From Chitinophagales bacterium (lineage in GTDB: Bacteria > Bacteroidota > Bacteroidia > Chitinophagales > BACL12): DNA of 64,000 nt. Where the stretch lies: NCBI GenBank assembly GCA_020636645.1, contig JACJXO010000008.1:1-64000 (forward strand), written 5' to 3'. The notes below the pieces were generated by a model. That model saw nothing but the letters and a program-made list of their open reading frames with translations, was not told where the DNA came from and did no database searches. Numbering within the stretch: the stretch's first letter is position 1; the number at the start of each line of letters is the position of its first letter. Made by a program: the position numbers and the translations under genes. Shown here one piece after another: positions 34,392 through 42,653 of the stretch.

Positions 34392-35660
34392 TCATTGTAC
34401 CAGGAATTTTGCCTGGAATTGTTTGCTGCCTGATCGCAGTACCACCATATACTGTCCGGCGTCCATGCCCAAGTCGTCCAGATTCAGGTGGATGAGGTTA
34501 TCGCCAGTGCTGAGCGGCACATTCAGCGATGCCACCAGTTGTCCGTACATGTCGGTGATATGCAGGTTGCCATATCCGTCGATACCTGTCCTGACCAGGA
34601 TGCTCATCTGATCTGTTGCGGGATTCGGGAAGATCTTCATCGCCCAGGAAACAGGGTCTTCTTCAATGGCCACAGTACCATCATCATATTCTTCATATCG
34701 ATAGATAAAACGATAATAGTTCAACCACAGATAGCCATCCCAGTATTCCCATAACGTACTTTCTGGTAAGCCACCGGCAGACAAAGTAGCGGTCTGTCGG
34801 AAGTACGGCAGCCATTCGGTTCCGTTCCAGGTGTATTCGATCTCCTGGTTGTGACGCCCTTGTGCATCATATTTTAATTCTGTTTTCCAGTAGTCTTCCC
34901 AATCTGTGCCTGTGTAGTTCTGATGAACGATGGATGTCAGCTGATTATCTGCATTATAGGAATAGATATCTCTGCTGTCTGTTTCCCATCCTATTCCCAT
35001 CCAGTAATAGAAGTTTACATACTCCAGTCTGTCATCGGGACCATAGTTGAATACGGTCTGACTGTATTCTTCCCACATAGATCCTATCCAATCATAAACA
35101 GTTTCCCGGAATGGTAAATCTCCGTCATATTCATATTCTATCAGATGGTCATCTTCAAATACAGATCCATCCCAGAACTGAAAGGTCGATTCTACTATTC
35201 TGCCTGTTGCATCATTGGAATAGAGATAGCGATAGGAAGGTTCCCAGCTGCCTGACAACCAGTAGTTCATTTGCATGCTGGTTCGATAGTCCAGTTCATC
35301 AAAAGTTTGAAAAGATTGCTGCACATTTTCCCAGTCTGTACCACTGTAATTGTACCAGTTCATTGCGGAATAGTCTGGTTCCAGATACCAGTTTTGGAAT
35401 CCGATAAAATCAAACTGATTGTGTCCGTGTGAACCAGTATACTCAAACAGCACAGAATCGCTGGCCATCCAGACTCCCATGTTGTAGAATTCCATCAGGA
35501 ATGAGGTAAGTCGCTCGTTCGGTGCATTTGTTCGCTCCCATTTCAATGCGTTGCTGATTTCATTAGTGCCTGTGATTCCCTCCGGGATCAACTGCCTCTG
35601 CTGCGTGAACGCGAACGCAGGAATCAGCAGCACGGCAAGCACGAGTATTCTTCGTTTCAT
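34392..35660 (-). CDS. T9SS-exported protein with Trp/Tyr-rich repeats
   Basis: This 422-residue protein has a signal peptide ending near FAFTQ. The body is made of repeats of about 35 residues of the type WDGS.WE[DE]..., with a YSNDA/YNADNQL/YDAQGR turn. They are rich in Trp and Tyr and resemble short YD-type repeats. It ends in a T9SS type A signal (KIFPNPATDQMSILV to KQFQAKFLVQ). The function is unknown, though repeat proteins of this kind are usually structural or binding. It stands alone before a clear terminator. Confidence 0.82.
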   Translation of the reverse strand: MKRRILVLAVLLIPAFAFTQQRQLIPEGITGTNEISNALKWERTNAPNERLTSFLMEFYNMGVWMASDSVLFEYTGSHGHNQFDFIGFQNWYLEPDYSAMNWYNYSGTDWENVQQSFQTFDELDYRTSMQMNYWLSGSWEPSYRYLYSNDATGRIVESTFQFWDGSVFEDDHLIEYEYDGDLPFRETVYDWIGSMWEEYSQTVFNYGPDDRLEYVNFYYWMGIGWETDSRDIYSYNADNQLTSIVHQNYTGTDWEDYWKTELKYDAQGRHNQEIEYTWNGTEWLPYFRQTATLSAGGLPESTLWEYWDGYLWLNYYRFIYRYEEYDDGTVAIEEDPVSWAMKIFPNPATDQMSILVRTGIDGYGNLHITDMYGQLVASLNVPLSTGDNLIHLNLDDLGMDAGQYMVVLRSGSKQFQAKFLVQ

Positions 35661-35793
35661 ACCACATGGCGTTTGTGCGCAAACTATCTGACAAACTGCT
35701 GACGGCAGGTGATAGGAGAGACATTGTTAACTGATTGTAATTAGTTTCGGGCAGGTAACTTTTGCTTGCCTGCATTGACTAACTTAGCGCACC

Positions 35794-37023
35794 GTGAAAA
35801 GATACATTCTGATACTTCTTTTGCTTGCGGTTTCGGGCATACAAGCCCAGGAAACGCTGACAGATACCATACGCTACAGCACGTATAACCTGCTGAACTT
35901 TGAAAACGAAGCGGGTAACCATCGGTCTGTTTATTTCCGAACCATCATGAATGAACTGCAGCCGGATCTGCTTACCGTGCAGGAGTTGATCGAACTGCCT
36001 GCAGCGCAGATGTTCCTGGATTCTGTTATGCTGCCCACCAGCCCGGTGTACAACCTGGCTACTTTCATTTCCAGCTACGATACAGACAGAGGCCTGTATT
36101 ACAACAGTGAGCAATTCGAATTTCTGGATGCGGAGGCGATCGATACGGAGCTGCGTGATATCAACCAGTTTCATTTGCGACATACCGCGAGCGGACAGGA
36201 GTTCTACCTTTTCACCCTGCACCTGAAGGCGACCAGCGGTGATGATGCCCAGCGGGCAAGAGAGGTGGACAGTCTGCGGAAGGTAACAGACCTGATCCCG
36301 GACAGTATCCCGTTCATTGTTTCGGGCGATTTCAATATCTACGATGAGAATGAACCGGCTTATAACGGCTTGCTGGATACTTCAGGGGGTGGCTATTTCA
36401 TAGATCCATTGCAGGACAGCCTTAGCACCTTCTGGAACAACAGTGGCAATGCAGCTTACCATACGCAGTCTACCCGCGTGCGGAATTTCGATGGGGGCAG
36501 TACCGGCGGACTGGACGACCGGTTCGATATGATCCTGTTTTCATCAGCCATTGATGCACCCGGAGGCATGGACTATGTGTTCGGTTCTACGGTAGCCTTT
36601 GGTAACGACGGCAACCACTACAACGATTCCATCAATGCCATGCCGAATACTGCGGTCACTGAAGAAGTCGCCAATGCATTGCACCTGGCATCCGATCACC
36701 TGCCGCTGAAGGTGTTGTTCACCATGACCTGGACGGAAGAGGAAGACACGACCATTGTTGATACCACTACCAACTCAATTCCTGATCTGCATTCCCTGTT
36801 CCGGGTGTATCCAAGTCCCGCAAATACCTTTATTCATGTGGCTTCCGAACATTACCCGGCTGAGCTGCTACTCATGGATATGCAGGGTCATATGATCCTG
36901 CAAACCACCACTGATTCCGAAGATTTCGTCCTGGAATTGCCGGGATTATCTGACGGTAATTACCTGTTGCTCTGGCGATACGGACAGCATACTTACATGC
37001 GTACCCTGCCTGTCCTGCATTAG
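35794..37023 (+). CDS. Secreted endonuclease/exonuclease/phosphatase-fold protein with T9SS signal
   Basis: Starts at GTG 35794 and gives 409 residues with a signal peptide ending near GIQAQ. The EEP fold (about 25-305) shows YSTYNLLNF, LLTVQEL (catalytic Glu), FTLHLKA, IVSGDFNIYDENEP and the final SDHLPLKVLF. The set is consistent with an active Mg-dependent nuclease or phosphodiesterase. The C-terminus is a T9SS type A signal (RVYPSPANTFIHV onward). A secreted nuclease could serve phosphate or nucleotide scavenging; that is inference. Confidence 0.88.
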   Translation: MKRYILILLLLAVSGIQAQETLTDTIRYSTYNLLNFENEAGNHRSVYFRTIMNELQPDLLTVQELIELPAAQMFLDSVMLPTSPVYNLATFISSYDTDRGLYYNSEQFEFLDAEAIDTELRDINQFHLRHTASGQEFYLFTLHLKATSGDDAQRAREVDSLRKVTDLIPDSIPFIVSGDFNIYDENEPAYNGLLDTSGGGYFIDPLQDSLSTFWNNSGNAAYHTQSTRVRNFDGGSTGGLDDRFDMILFSSAIDAPGGMDYVFGSTVAFGNDGNHYNDSINAMPNTAVTEEVANALHLASDHLPLKVLFTMTWTEEEDTTIVDTTTNSIPDLHSLFRVYPSPANTFIHVASEHYPAELLLMDMQGHMILQTTTDSEDFVLELPGLSDGNYLLLWRYGQHTYMRTLPVLH

Positions 37024-37421
37024 GACAATCATAATCTGATTGTCCGGATTTATCAGAAGCCCTTGCAGGTAGCAACCGAACCAACAAAGGTCAGTTAGCA
37101 GAGGAACCGTTCCCCCGGCGGCAGTGCGTGTGTTGAAGCATCCCAAGCGCTGGGTTCTGCATTGCGTTCCGAGTCGCTATTCTATGGATCATTTTATTGC
37201 GGTGTTTCAGAAGGATCAGCCTTGACCGACAGTCATTGCGAAGAAGGAATGCTCAGCGCCGCAGGATGCGTTGCCGGGCCGCAAGAGCACCTTCGGCGGG
37301 GGAAGGCGTTTTGGTGATACCTTTTGCGCTTCAAAAGGTATCGAAACAATATTGACAGACGAATCTATTGATCAACGCTCAACTATTCTTGTAGCATATC
37401 CTTCAATTTGCAGGCTTCCCA
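37024..37421. other. Intergenic region with a strong hairpin and degenerate repeats
   Basis: No gene. GATACCTTTTG (37316-37326) pairs perfectly with CAAAAGGTATC (37332-37342) around a five-base loop. The preceding stretch 37220-37310 is GC-rich and looks like a degenerate REP sequence (CATTGCGAAGAAGGAATGC, GCCGGGCCGCAAG). No T run follows the hairpin in either direction. Confidence 0.6.
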
Positions 37422-38573
37422 TTAAGCATTTGATGCAGCTGTTTCCGGCTGCAGGATACTCTTGAGCTGTTCGATCGTGAAATGCACATCGGCTTCGGTA
37501 TTGAACTTGCTGAAAGAGAACCGAACAGATGCGGAGCCCGTTTCAGGCCGGAGCGCATTGATCACATGAGAACCCGTGTCACTGCCGCTGGAGCAGGCCG
37601 ATCCGCCACTGCAGCACACTCCCTGAATATCGAGGTTGATGAGCAGCAGGTCATTCTTCGGGTGCGCAGGGAAACGCACATTCAGTACGGTGTATAAACC
37701 ATCTTCAGGATTGTTGAAGCGCACACCGGGGAAATGCTCCAGCAGCGCATCAGCCATCATCTTCCGAAGACCTTTGATATAAGTTGCAGTAGTATCCAGT
37801 TCGTCATAGGCCATCTCCATGGCTTTGGCCAGGCCGATGATACCGTACAGGTTCTCTGTACCGGCCCGCATATTGCGTTCCTGGGCACCACCATGAATAA
37901 GCGGTTTGATGGACACATCTCCGCTGATGTACAGCATGCCCACACCCTTTGGTCCGTGGAATTTATGCGCAGCCGCCGTGATGAAGTGAACATTGATCTT
38001 ACTCAGGTTGATGGGGTAGTGGGCGATGGTCTGCACGGTATCGCAGTGAAAGAGTGCATCGTATTGCCTGCATAGTTCACCCACCCGTTCAATGTCCAGC
38101 AGAATGCCGATCTCGTTGTTGGCATGCATGAGACTGACAAGGGTCTTTCCTGCGCTACTATCAGCCAGCAATGTCTCCAGATGGGAGTAATCAACCGAGC
38201 CATCGGCATGCAGTTGTACCCAGTCTGCACGAACGCCATGATCCTTCTCCAGCGATTCCACCGTATGCGTCACCGCATGATGTTCAATGGGAGAGGAGAT
38301 GATGCGTTTCACACCCATATCCCGCACACTGCAGTACAGTGCTGTATTATTTGCTTCTGTACCACCGGAAGTGAAGAAGATCTCTCCCGGAGAAACAGAC
38401 AATATAGTAGCGATCTTTTTACGTGCTTTCTCTATGGCAGCTCTGGTCTCTCTGCCGTAGGCATGGATAGAACTGGGATTGCCGAAATGCTCCCGCAAAT
38501 AAGGCAGCATGGCATCGAGCACCGCAGGATCCAGTTGGGTCGTCGCGGCGTTATCTAAATATACTCTGTGCAT
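37422..38573 (-). CDS. Cysteine desulfurase (IscS/NifS type)
   Basis: This 383-residue PLP enzyme begins YLDNAATTQLDP and has the PLP-binding IEHHAV (97-102), HCDTVQ, Lys204 in AAHKFHGPKG and the catalytic Cys327 in SGGSACSSGS. It removes sulfur from cysteine for Fe-S clusters and thiolated molecules. The loop is of the longer group I type. It follows glmM by 24 bp. The window also has fdx and iscX, but 24 kb away, and no iscU nearby. Confidence 0.94.
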   Translation of the reverse strand: MHRVYLDNAATTQLDPAVLDAMLPYLREHFGNPSSIHAYGRETRAAIEKARKKIATILSVSPGEIFFTSGGTEANNTALYCSVRDMGVKRIISSPIEHHAVTHTVESLEKDHGVRADWVQLHADGSVDYSHLETLLADSSAGKTLVSLMHANNEIGILLDIERVGELCRQYDALFHCDTVQTIAHYPINLSKINVHFITAAAHKFHGPKGVGMLYISGDVSIKPLIHGGAQERNMRAGTENLYGIIGLAKAMEMAYDELDTTATYIKGLRKMMADALLEHFPGVRFNNPEDGLYTVLNVRFPAHPKNDLLLINLDIQGVCCSGGSACSSGSDTGSHVINALRPETGSASVRFSFSKFNTEADVHFTIEQLKSILQPETAASNA

Positions 38574-38597
38574 GGGTGTGTCAATACAAGTTAGCGC

Positions 38598-39977
38598 TTA
38601 TTTCGTTATCTCGCTCATGTCCTGCATGAGACGTGCGGCAATATTCTCTGCGGTCACCGGCGAATCACTCTCTGCATAGATACGTACAATGGGTTCTGTA
38701 TTGCTGGCACGGAGGTGCACCCATTCCTTGTCCATGGTGATCTTCAGTCCGTCTTCTTTGTTCTGCGGATACTGCGTGTATTTTTCTGCTACCTGGTCCA
38801 GTACACTTTGTACAGATACACCTTCCGGCAGGTCCATCTTTTTCTTGGCCATGAAATAATTCGGGTAGGAAGCCCGCAGCATGGAGGCCGATTTGCCGTA
38901 TTTCGCCAGATGTGAAAGGAACAGAGCTATTCCCACCAGCGCATCGCGGCCATAGTGCAGTTCCGGCAAAATGATACCGCCGTTCCCTTCGCCACCAATG
39001 ACCGAGCCGACCGCTTTCATTCTGGTGACCACATTCACTTCTCCCACAGCTGCCTGATAATGTTTTACTCCGTGCTTTTCAGCAACATCACCAAGCGCCT
39101 GGGTAGAAGACAGGTTGGAAACTGTTGGTCCCTTCCGGTGTCGGAGTACATAATCTGCCACCGCAACAAGGGTGTATTCTTCTCCGAACATTTCACCGTC
39201 TTCGCACACCAGTGCCAGACGGTCCACATCCGGATCCACCACTATGCCGAGATCGGCCTTCTGAAGCTTTACTTCCTGTGCAATGGTGCCGAGGTATTCT
39301 GGAAGTGGTTCCGGATTGTGGGGGAAACGACCATTCGGAGCGCAGAATAGCTCCACCAGATCGGTCACCCCGAGGGCATGCAACAGCTCCGGTACACTGA
39401 TACCTCCGGTCGAATTCACACAGTCGATGACGATGCGGAATTTGCGGTCGCGGATGGCTTTCACATCGACCATATCCAGTGCCAGGATCTGATCGATATG
39501 GGTGCGGATATAATGATTTCTTGTCTGGTATTCTCCTATCTCATCGACGGTGCTGAACTCCATATCGCTGTCGGTCAGCGCCAGTACTTCGGCACCATCG
39601 GCAGCACTCAGAAATTCGCCTTTGTCGTTCAGCAGCTTGAGAGCATTCCAGTGTTTCGGGTTGTGGCTGGCAGTGAGGATGATGCCACCACCGGCTTTTT
39701 CCAGCGGAACGGCTATCTCTACAGTAGGGGTGGTACTCAGGCCGAGGTCCACCACATTGATACCGATACTTTGCAGGGTGCCGCAAACAAGACGATTCAC
39801 CATCTCACCGCTGATACGTGCATCTCTTCCCACCACCACCACACGATTGCCTGTTTTTTCAATGACCCAGCGCCCGAAAGCTGTGGTAAACCGTATGATA
39901 TCTGCCGGAGTTAGATTATCGCCCGGCCTGCCTCCAATGGTCCCTCTGATGCCGGATATACTGCTGATGAGCGTCAC
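38598..39977 (-). CDS. glmM: Phosphoglucosamine mutase (alpha-D-phosphohexomutase)
   Basis: This 459-residue protein has the phosphohexomutase layout: ISGIRGTIGG (7-16), catalytic Ser104 in TASHNPKHWNALK, metal loop VDPDVDRLAL, sugar loop GGEGNGG and phosphate-binding RASNTEPIVRIYAES. It is likely the GlmM of peptidoglycan and LPS precursor synthesis, although phosphomannomutase activity cannot be excluded. The start is GTG 39975-39977, 14 bases after an exact -7 box. Confidence 0.88.
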   Translation of the reverse strand: MTLISSISGIRGTIGGRPGDNLTPADIIRFTTAFGRWVIEKTGNRVVVVGRDARISGEMVNRLVCGTLQSIGINVVDLGLSTTPTVEIAVPLEKAGGGIILTASHNPKHWNALKLLNDKGEFLSAADGAEVLALTDSDMEFSTVDEIGEYQTRNHYIRTHIDQILALDMVDVKAIRDRKFRIVIDCVNSTGGISVPELLHALGVTDLVELFCAPNGRFPHNPEPLPEYLGTIAQEVKLQKADLGIVVDPDVDRLALVCEDGEMFGEEYTLVAVADYVLRHRKGPTVSNLSSTQALGDVAEKHGVKHYQAAVGEVNVVTRMKAVGSVIGGEGNGGIILPELHYGRDALVGIALFLSHLAKYGKSASMLRASYPNYFMAKKKMDLPEGVSVQSVLDQVAEKYTQYPQNKEDGLKITMDKEWVHLRASNTEPIVRIYAESDSPVTAENIAARLMQDMSEITK

Positions 39978-39991
39978 GCTGAAAATTTTGG

Positions 39992-39999
39992 CAAAGTTA
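39992..39999 (-). promoter_or_regulatory. -7 box of the glmM operon
   Basis: Minus-strand TAACTTTG fits TAnnTTTG exactly, 14 bases before the GTG start. The PAP2 gene is divergent with its own box at 40080. Confidence 0.5.
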
Positions 40000-40079
40000 C
40001 GAAATCGGGAGAGGGGTGTCCGACACTCCGGGGTGAGTCCTCAATTCTGGGGGGTGGCATAGCCGGGGGGTGTATTGAT

Positions 40080-40087
40080 TAACTTTG
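40080..40087 (+). promoter_or_regulatory. -7 box of the PAP2-ZIP-AlkD operon
   Basis: TAACTTTG fits TAnnTTTG exactly and is seven bases before the ATG at 40095. Confidence 0.5.
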
Positions 40088-40094
40088 CATCCTG

Positions 40095-40670
40095 ATGATC
40101 TTTCCTGAATGGCTGGAGCAGGTGGACAGAGCAGGATTTCTGCTCATCCACAGAACGTGGAAGAATGCCTTCTTCGATTCGCTGATGCCGTTGATGCGGA
40201 ACAGGGATACCTGGGTGCCATTTTATGTGCTGCTGGCTGCATGGTTGCTGGTGCGCCTGAAATGGAAAGGGCTTCTGCTTATTGCTATTATCGGAGCGGT
40301 CACCGGACTCGCAGATCTAGTCAGCAGTTCGGTGTTGAAGCCGGTAGTGGGTCGCGATCGTCCATGCCATGAAGTCCAGCTGGAAGGGGAGGTATTCCCC
40401 ATGGTACACTGCGGCAACAATGGCAGCTTTACCAGCTCGCATGCTGCCAACCATATGGCACTGGCGGCAGCCATTTCTATGTTGCTGCTACGCAGGCGGA
40501 AATGGCTGGCAGCTTTACTGTATTTTTGGGCCTTCCTGATCGGCTATGCGCAGATCTATGTAGGGGTTCACTATCCGACCGATGTATTGGGAGGGTTCCT
40601 GCTCGGATTCCTGTTAGCCTGGCTGGCGGTCAGGATAGCTTTCAGATCAGGATTACAAGTACCTGCATGA
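40095..40670 (+). CDS. PAP2-family membrane phosphatase
   Basis: This 191-residue membrane protein has all three PAP2 catalytic motifs: KPVVGRDRPCH, SFTSSHAANH and YVGVHYPTDVLGG. About six helices are predicted. Family members remove phosphate from lipid phosphates such as undecaprenyl pyrophosphate or phosphatidate, at the periplasmic face. The ATG of the ZIP gene overlaps the stop by four bases (ATGA, 40667-40670). Confidence 0.93.
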   Translation: MIFPEWLEQVDRAGFLLIHRTWKNAFFDSLMPLMRNRDTWVPFYVLLAAWLLVRLKWKGLLLIAIIGAVTGLADLVSSSVLKPVVGRDRPCHEVQLEGEVFPMVHCGNNGSFTSSHAANHMALAAAISMLLLRRRKWLAALLYFWAFLIGYAQIYVGVHYPTDVLGGFLLGFLLAWLAVRIAFRSGLQVPA

Positions 40671-41395
40671 GTGCAACAGAAACCATATTGCTGATCCTGA
40701 TGGCTGCGGCCGGAGCCTTTGCTGCATGGGTGCTGCGCAACAAGACCAAGATCGATTTCCTGCAGATCCTGCTGTCCTTTACCGGAGCCTACCTGCTGGC
40801 CATTACGGTGACCCACCTGGTGCCGGAAGTATTCGCCCACAACAACAGCAGCAACACAGCCTATTTCATTCTGGCGGGTTTCTTCGTGCAACTGCTCATT
40901 GTTCAATTTACAAGAGGTATCGAACATGGTCACCTGCACCTGCATGAAGCAGGCAGCGGAGGCTATGTGGCAGGGGTGGTATTCGGACTGACCCTGCATG
41001 CCTTTCTGGAAGGAGTTCCGCTGTCAGGAAGTGATATCGGACATGACCACGCAGAACATGTGTATTATGCCATTCTCATCCACAAGCTGCCTGAAGCCTT
41101 CTCACTGGCAACTGTGTTGTTCTTCTCGCTGAAGAAGCACAGCCATGCAGCCATCATACTGTTGCTGTTCACCCTGGTTACGCCGGCAGGTGCCTGGGCA
41201 GGTCATTTCCTGAGTGAACGGTCGGCGGGACACAGCATCAACTGGTTACTGGCAATCGTATGTGGTACTTTCATTCATATCTCCACCACCATCATCTTTG
41301 AATCGAGTGGTAAAGCACATCATATCAGTCTCTATAAGTTCCTGGCCATTCTGTTGGGCACAGGGCTATCATTAATCGGATTACTTGGTACATGA
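40667..41395 (+). CDS. ZIP-family metal transporter
   Basis: From ATG 40667 the protein has 242 residues and about eight helices. Family features are LAITVTHLVPEVF in the second helix, the His-rich loop HGHLHLHE, LHAFLEGVPLSG in the metal-binding helix and ILIHKLPEAFSLA, the HELP-type motif. It likely imports zinc or another divalent metal. The frame extends upstream, but the ATGA overlap with PAP2 and family length support this start. The AlkD-like gene overlaps its end by four bases. Confidence 0.9.
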   Translation: MSATETILLILMAAAGAFAAWVLRNKTKIDFLQILLSFTGAYLLAITVTHLVPEVFAHNNSSNTAYFILAGFFVQLLIVQFTRGIEHGHLHLHEAGSGGYVAGVVFGLTLHAFLEGVPLSGSDIGHDHAEHVYYAILIHKLPEAFSLATVLFFSLKKHSHAAIILLLFTLVTPAGAWAGHFLSERSAGHSINWLLAIVCGTFIHISTTIIFESSGKAHHISLYKFLAILLGTGLSLIGLLGT

Positions 41396-42156
41396 TCAGT
41401 CAGAAAAAATGCAGAGAATACCGGGTTGAACTGGAAGAGGTGCTTAGGGAAATAGCAGCTGTAAGTGAGCAACCGAAGTTTGAAAGCCTGCAGGATTATC
41501 TTGGAACCGGCATACCAGTTCTGGGTTTACGATCGGCTCAGATCAACGACTGCTTCCGAACCGGATTTCCGTGGGACGAGCTGCCTATGGATGATCAATG
41601 GGCTGTGTGGCAGCATATCTGGTTTGAGAGCCAGGTGTTCGAGGCCATGTCGCTGGCACTGATATTTGTGCGAAAGCGAGCCCGGAAGATCGGGCAGGAG
41701 AGATTGTACAGTGATCTGCCTGCCTGGGTGGACCGGGTGGACAACTGGGCACATTCAGATGAATTATCGCATGCTTACGCGGTCCTGTTGGAGCAGGAAC
41801 AAAAGCGTATTTTTTCGATGTTGAAGAAATGGAACCGCGACAGCGATCCATGGAAACGCAGGCAAAGCCTGGTGGTGCTGATCCGTCGCCGGAATAAACA
41901 CACCCTCGCATTTGAAGAAATGATCCCGCTTATTGAGCGCCTGGTATCTGACGATGATTATTTCGTCCAGAAAGCTGTTGGCTGGGCACTTCGGGATATT
42001 GCACTGGTGTTTCCTGAACCAACCGAGACCTGGGTTGAAGCCCATGTGGCAGAACTAAGCAGTCCTGCTTTCGCAACTGCTTCAGAACGCACCCACCCCA
42101 CATTGAAAGAAGCCTGGAAGGAAGTAAGGCGGATGGAAAGGAAGCGCCGCAAGTGA
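41392..42156 (+). CDS. AlkD-like DNA alkylation repair protein
   Basis: This 254-residue helical protein matches the HEAT-repeat DNA glycosylase family AlkD: SAQINDCFRTGF, IWFESQVFEAMSLALIFV, VDNWAHSDELSHAYAVLLE, DPWKRRQSLVVLI and VQKAVGWALRDIAL. AlkD excises N3- and N7-alkylated bases without base flipping. The WxxR and Asp residues in VDNWAHSD and DPWKRRQS are in the expected places. Last gene of a coupled trio with PAP2 and ZIP. Confidence 0.88.
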   Translation: MISQKKCREYRVELEEVLREIAAVSEQPKFESLQDYLGTGIPVLGLRSAQINDCFRTGFPWDELPMDDQWAVWQHIWFESQVFEAMSLALIFVRKRARKIGQERLYSDLPAWVDRVDNWAHSDELSHAYAVLLEQEQKRIFSMLKKWNRDSDPWKRRQSLVVLIRRRNKHTLAFEEMIPLIERLVSDDDYFVQKAVGWALRDIALVFPEPTETWVEAHVAELSSPAFATASERTHPTLKEAWKEVRRMERKRRK

Positions 42157-42188
42157 CTATCGTCACCATTATACGTGTTTCAGGAACT

Positions 42189-42196
42189 TATTTTTG
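42189..42196 (+). promoter_or_regulatory. Candidate -7 box before the small ORF and DUF2892 gene
   Basis: TATTTTTG fits TAnnTTTG, 15 bases before the ATG at 42212. No -33 TTTG at the standard spacing. Confidence 0.4.
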
Positions 42197-42211
42197 AATT
42201 TGCAAGTAATC

Positions 42212-42292
42212 ATGAACAAGGCAGTAAAGTTGATCATGTCATGTGTGCTCTGTCTGGGGCTCATTACGCTGATCGTCTGGCTGCTTCAATAA
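42212..42292 (+). CDS. Possible 26-residue membrane peptide
   Basis: ATG 42212 to TAA 42290 encodes MNKAVKLIMSCVLCLGLITL followed by IVWLLQ. This is a two-lysine N-terminus followed by a single hydrophobic helix with two cysteines. It sits behind a -7 box and 19 bp before the DUF2892 gene, and the space would otherwise be unused. It could be a real micro-membrane protein or a chance frame. Confidence 0.45.
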   Translation: MNKAVKLIMSCVLCLGLITLIVWLLQ

Positions 42293-42311
42293 CCATCCAA
42301 AACCACAAACT

Positions 42312-42515
42312 ATGAAAAAGAACATGGGCTTTGCCGACCGGATCATCCGCATCATCATTGCGGCAGTTTTGGCTATTCTGTACTTTACCGATGTAGTTTC
42401 AGGAACCCTGGGTACTGTGGCGTTGGTCGTAGCAGTCATATTCGTGCTGACAAGCCTGGTCAGTTTCTGCCCGATCTATTCCATATTTGGAATGAAGACC
42501 TGTAAAACAGAATGA
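42312..42515 (+). CDS. DUF2892 (YgaP-type) inner-membrane protein
   Basis: This 67-residue protein has two hydrophobic helices and the family pattern ADRIIRIIIAAVLAILYF, then FVLTSLVSFCPIYSIFGMKTC, with the conserved CP-x-Y and the C-terminal Cys. In other bacteria the domain is fused to rhodanese; here it stands alone. The function is unknown. A strong terminator follows at 42534. Confidence 0.87.
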   Translation: MKKNMGFADRIIRIIIAAVLAILYFTDVVSGTLGTVALVVAVIFVLTSLVSFCPIYSIFGMKTCKTE

Positions 42516-42533
42516 TCCGGATCAAAAAGAATG

Positions 42534-42563
42534 AAAACGCCATGTTCACATGGCGTTTTTTTT
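42534..42563 (+). terminator. Rho-independent terminator after the DUF2892 gene
   Basis: AAAACGCCATG (42534-42544) pairs with CATGGCGTTTT (42549-42559) around TTCA and is followed by T residues to 42563, eight in all. Confidence 0.92.
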
Positions 42564-42630
42564 ATGTCATATTCGGGGAGTCATGTATTTGTTCCACTAA
42601 CGGGATGCGTTAGGAAGTGGGATATTTCCC

Positions 42631-42638
42631 TATTTTTG
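42631..42638 (+). promoter_or_regulatory. -7 box of the choice-of-anchor-B gene cluster
   Basis: TATTTTTG fits TAnnTTTG, 15 bases before the ATG at 42654 and well after the terminator at 42563. Confidence 0.45.
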
Positions 42639-42653
42639 AATCAAATTCTCAGG

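Noticed and set aside
42531..42653. N-terminal extension of the choice-of-anchor-B protein
   Set aside because: It would run through a rho-independent terminator. The signal peptide begins at ATG 42654.
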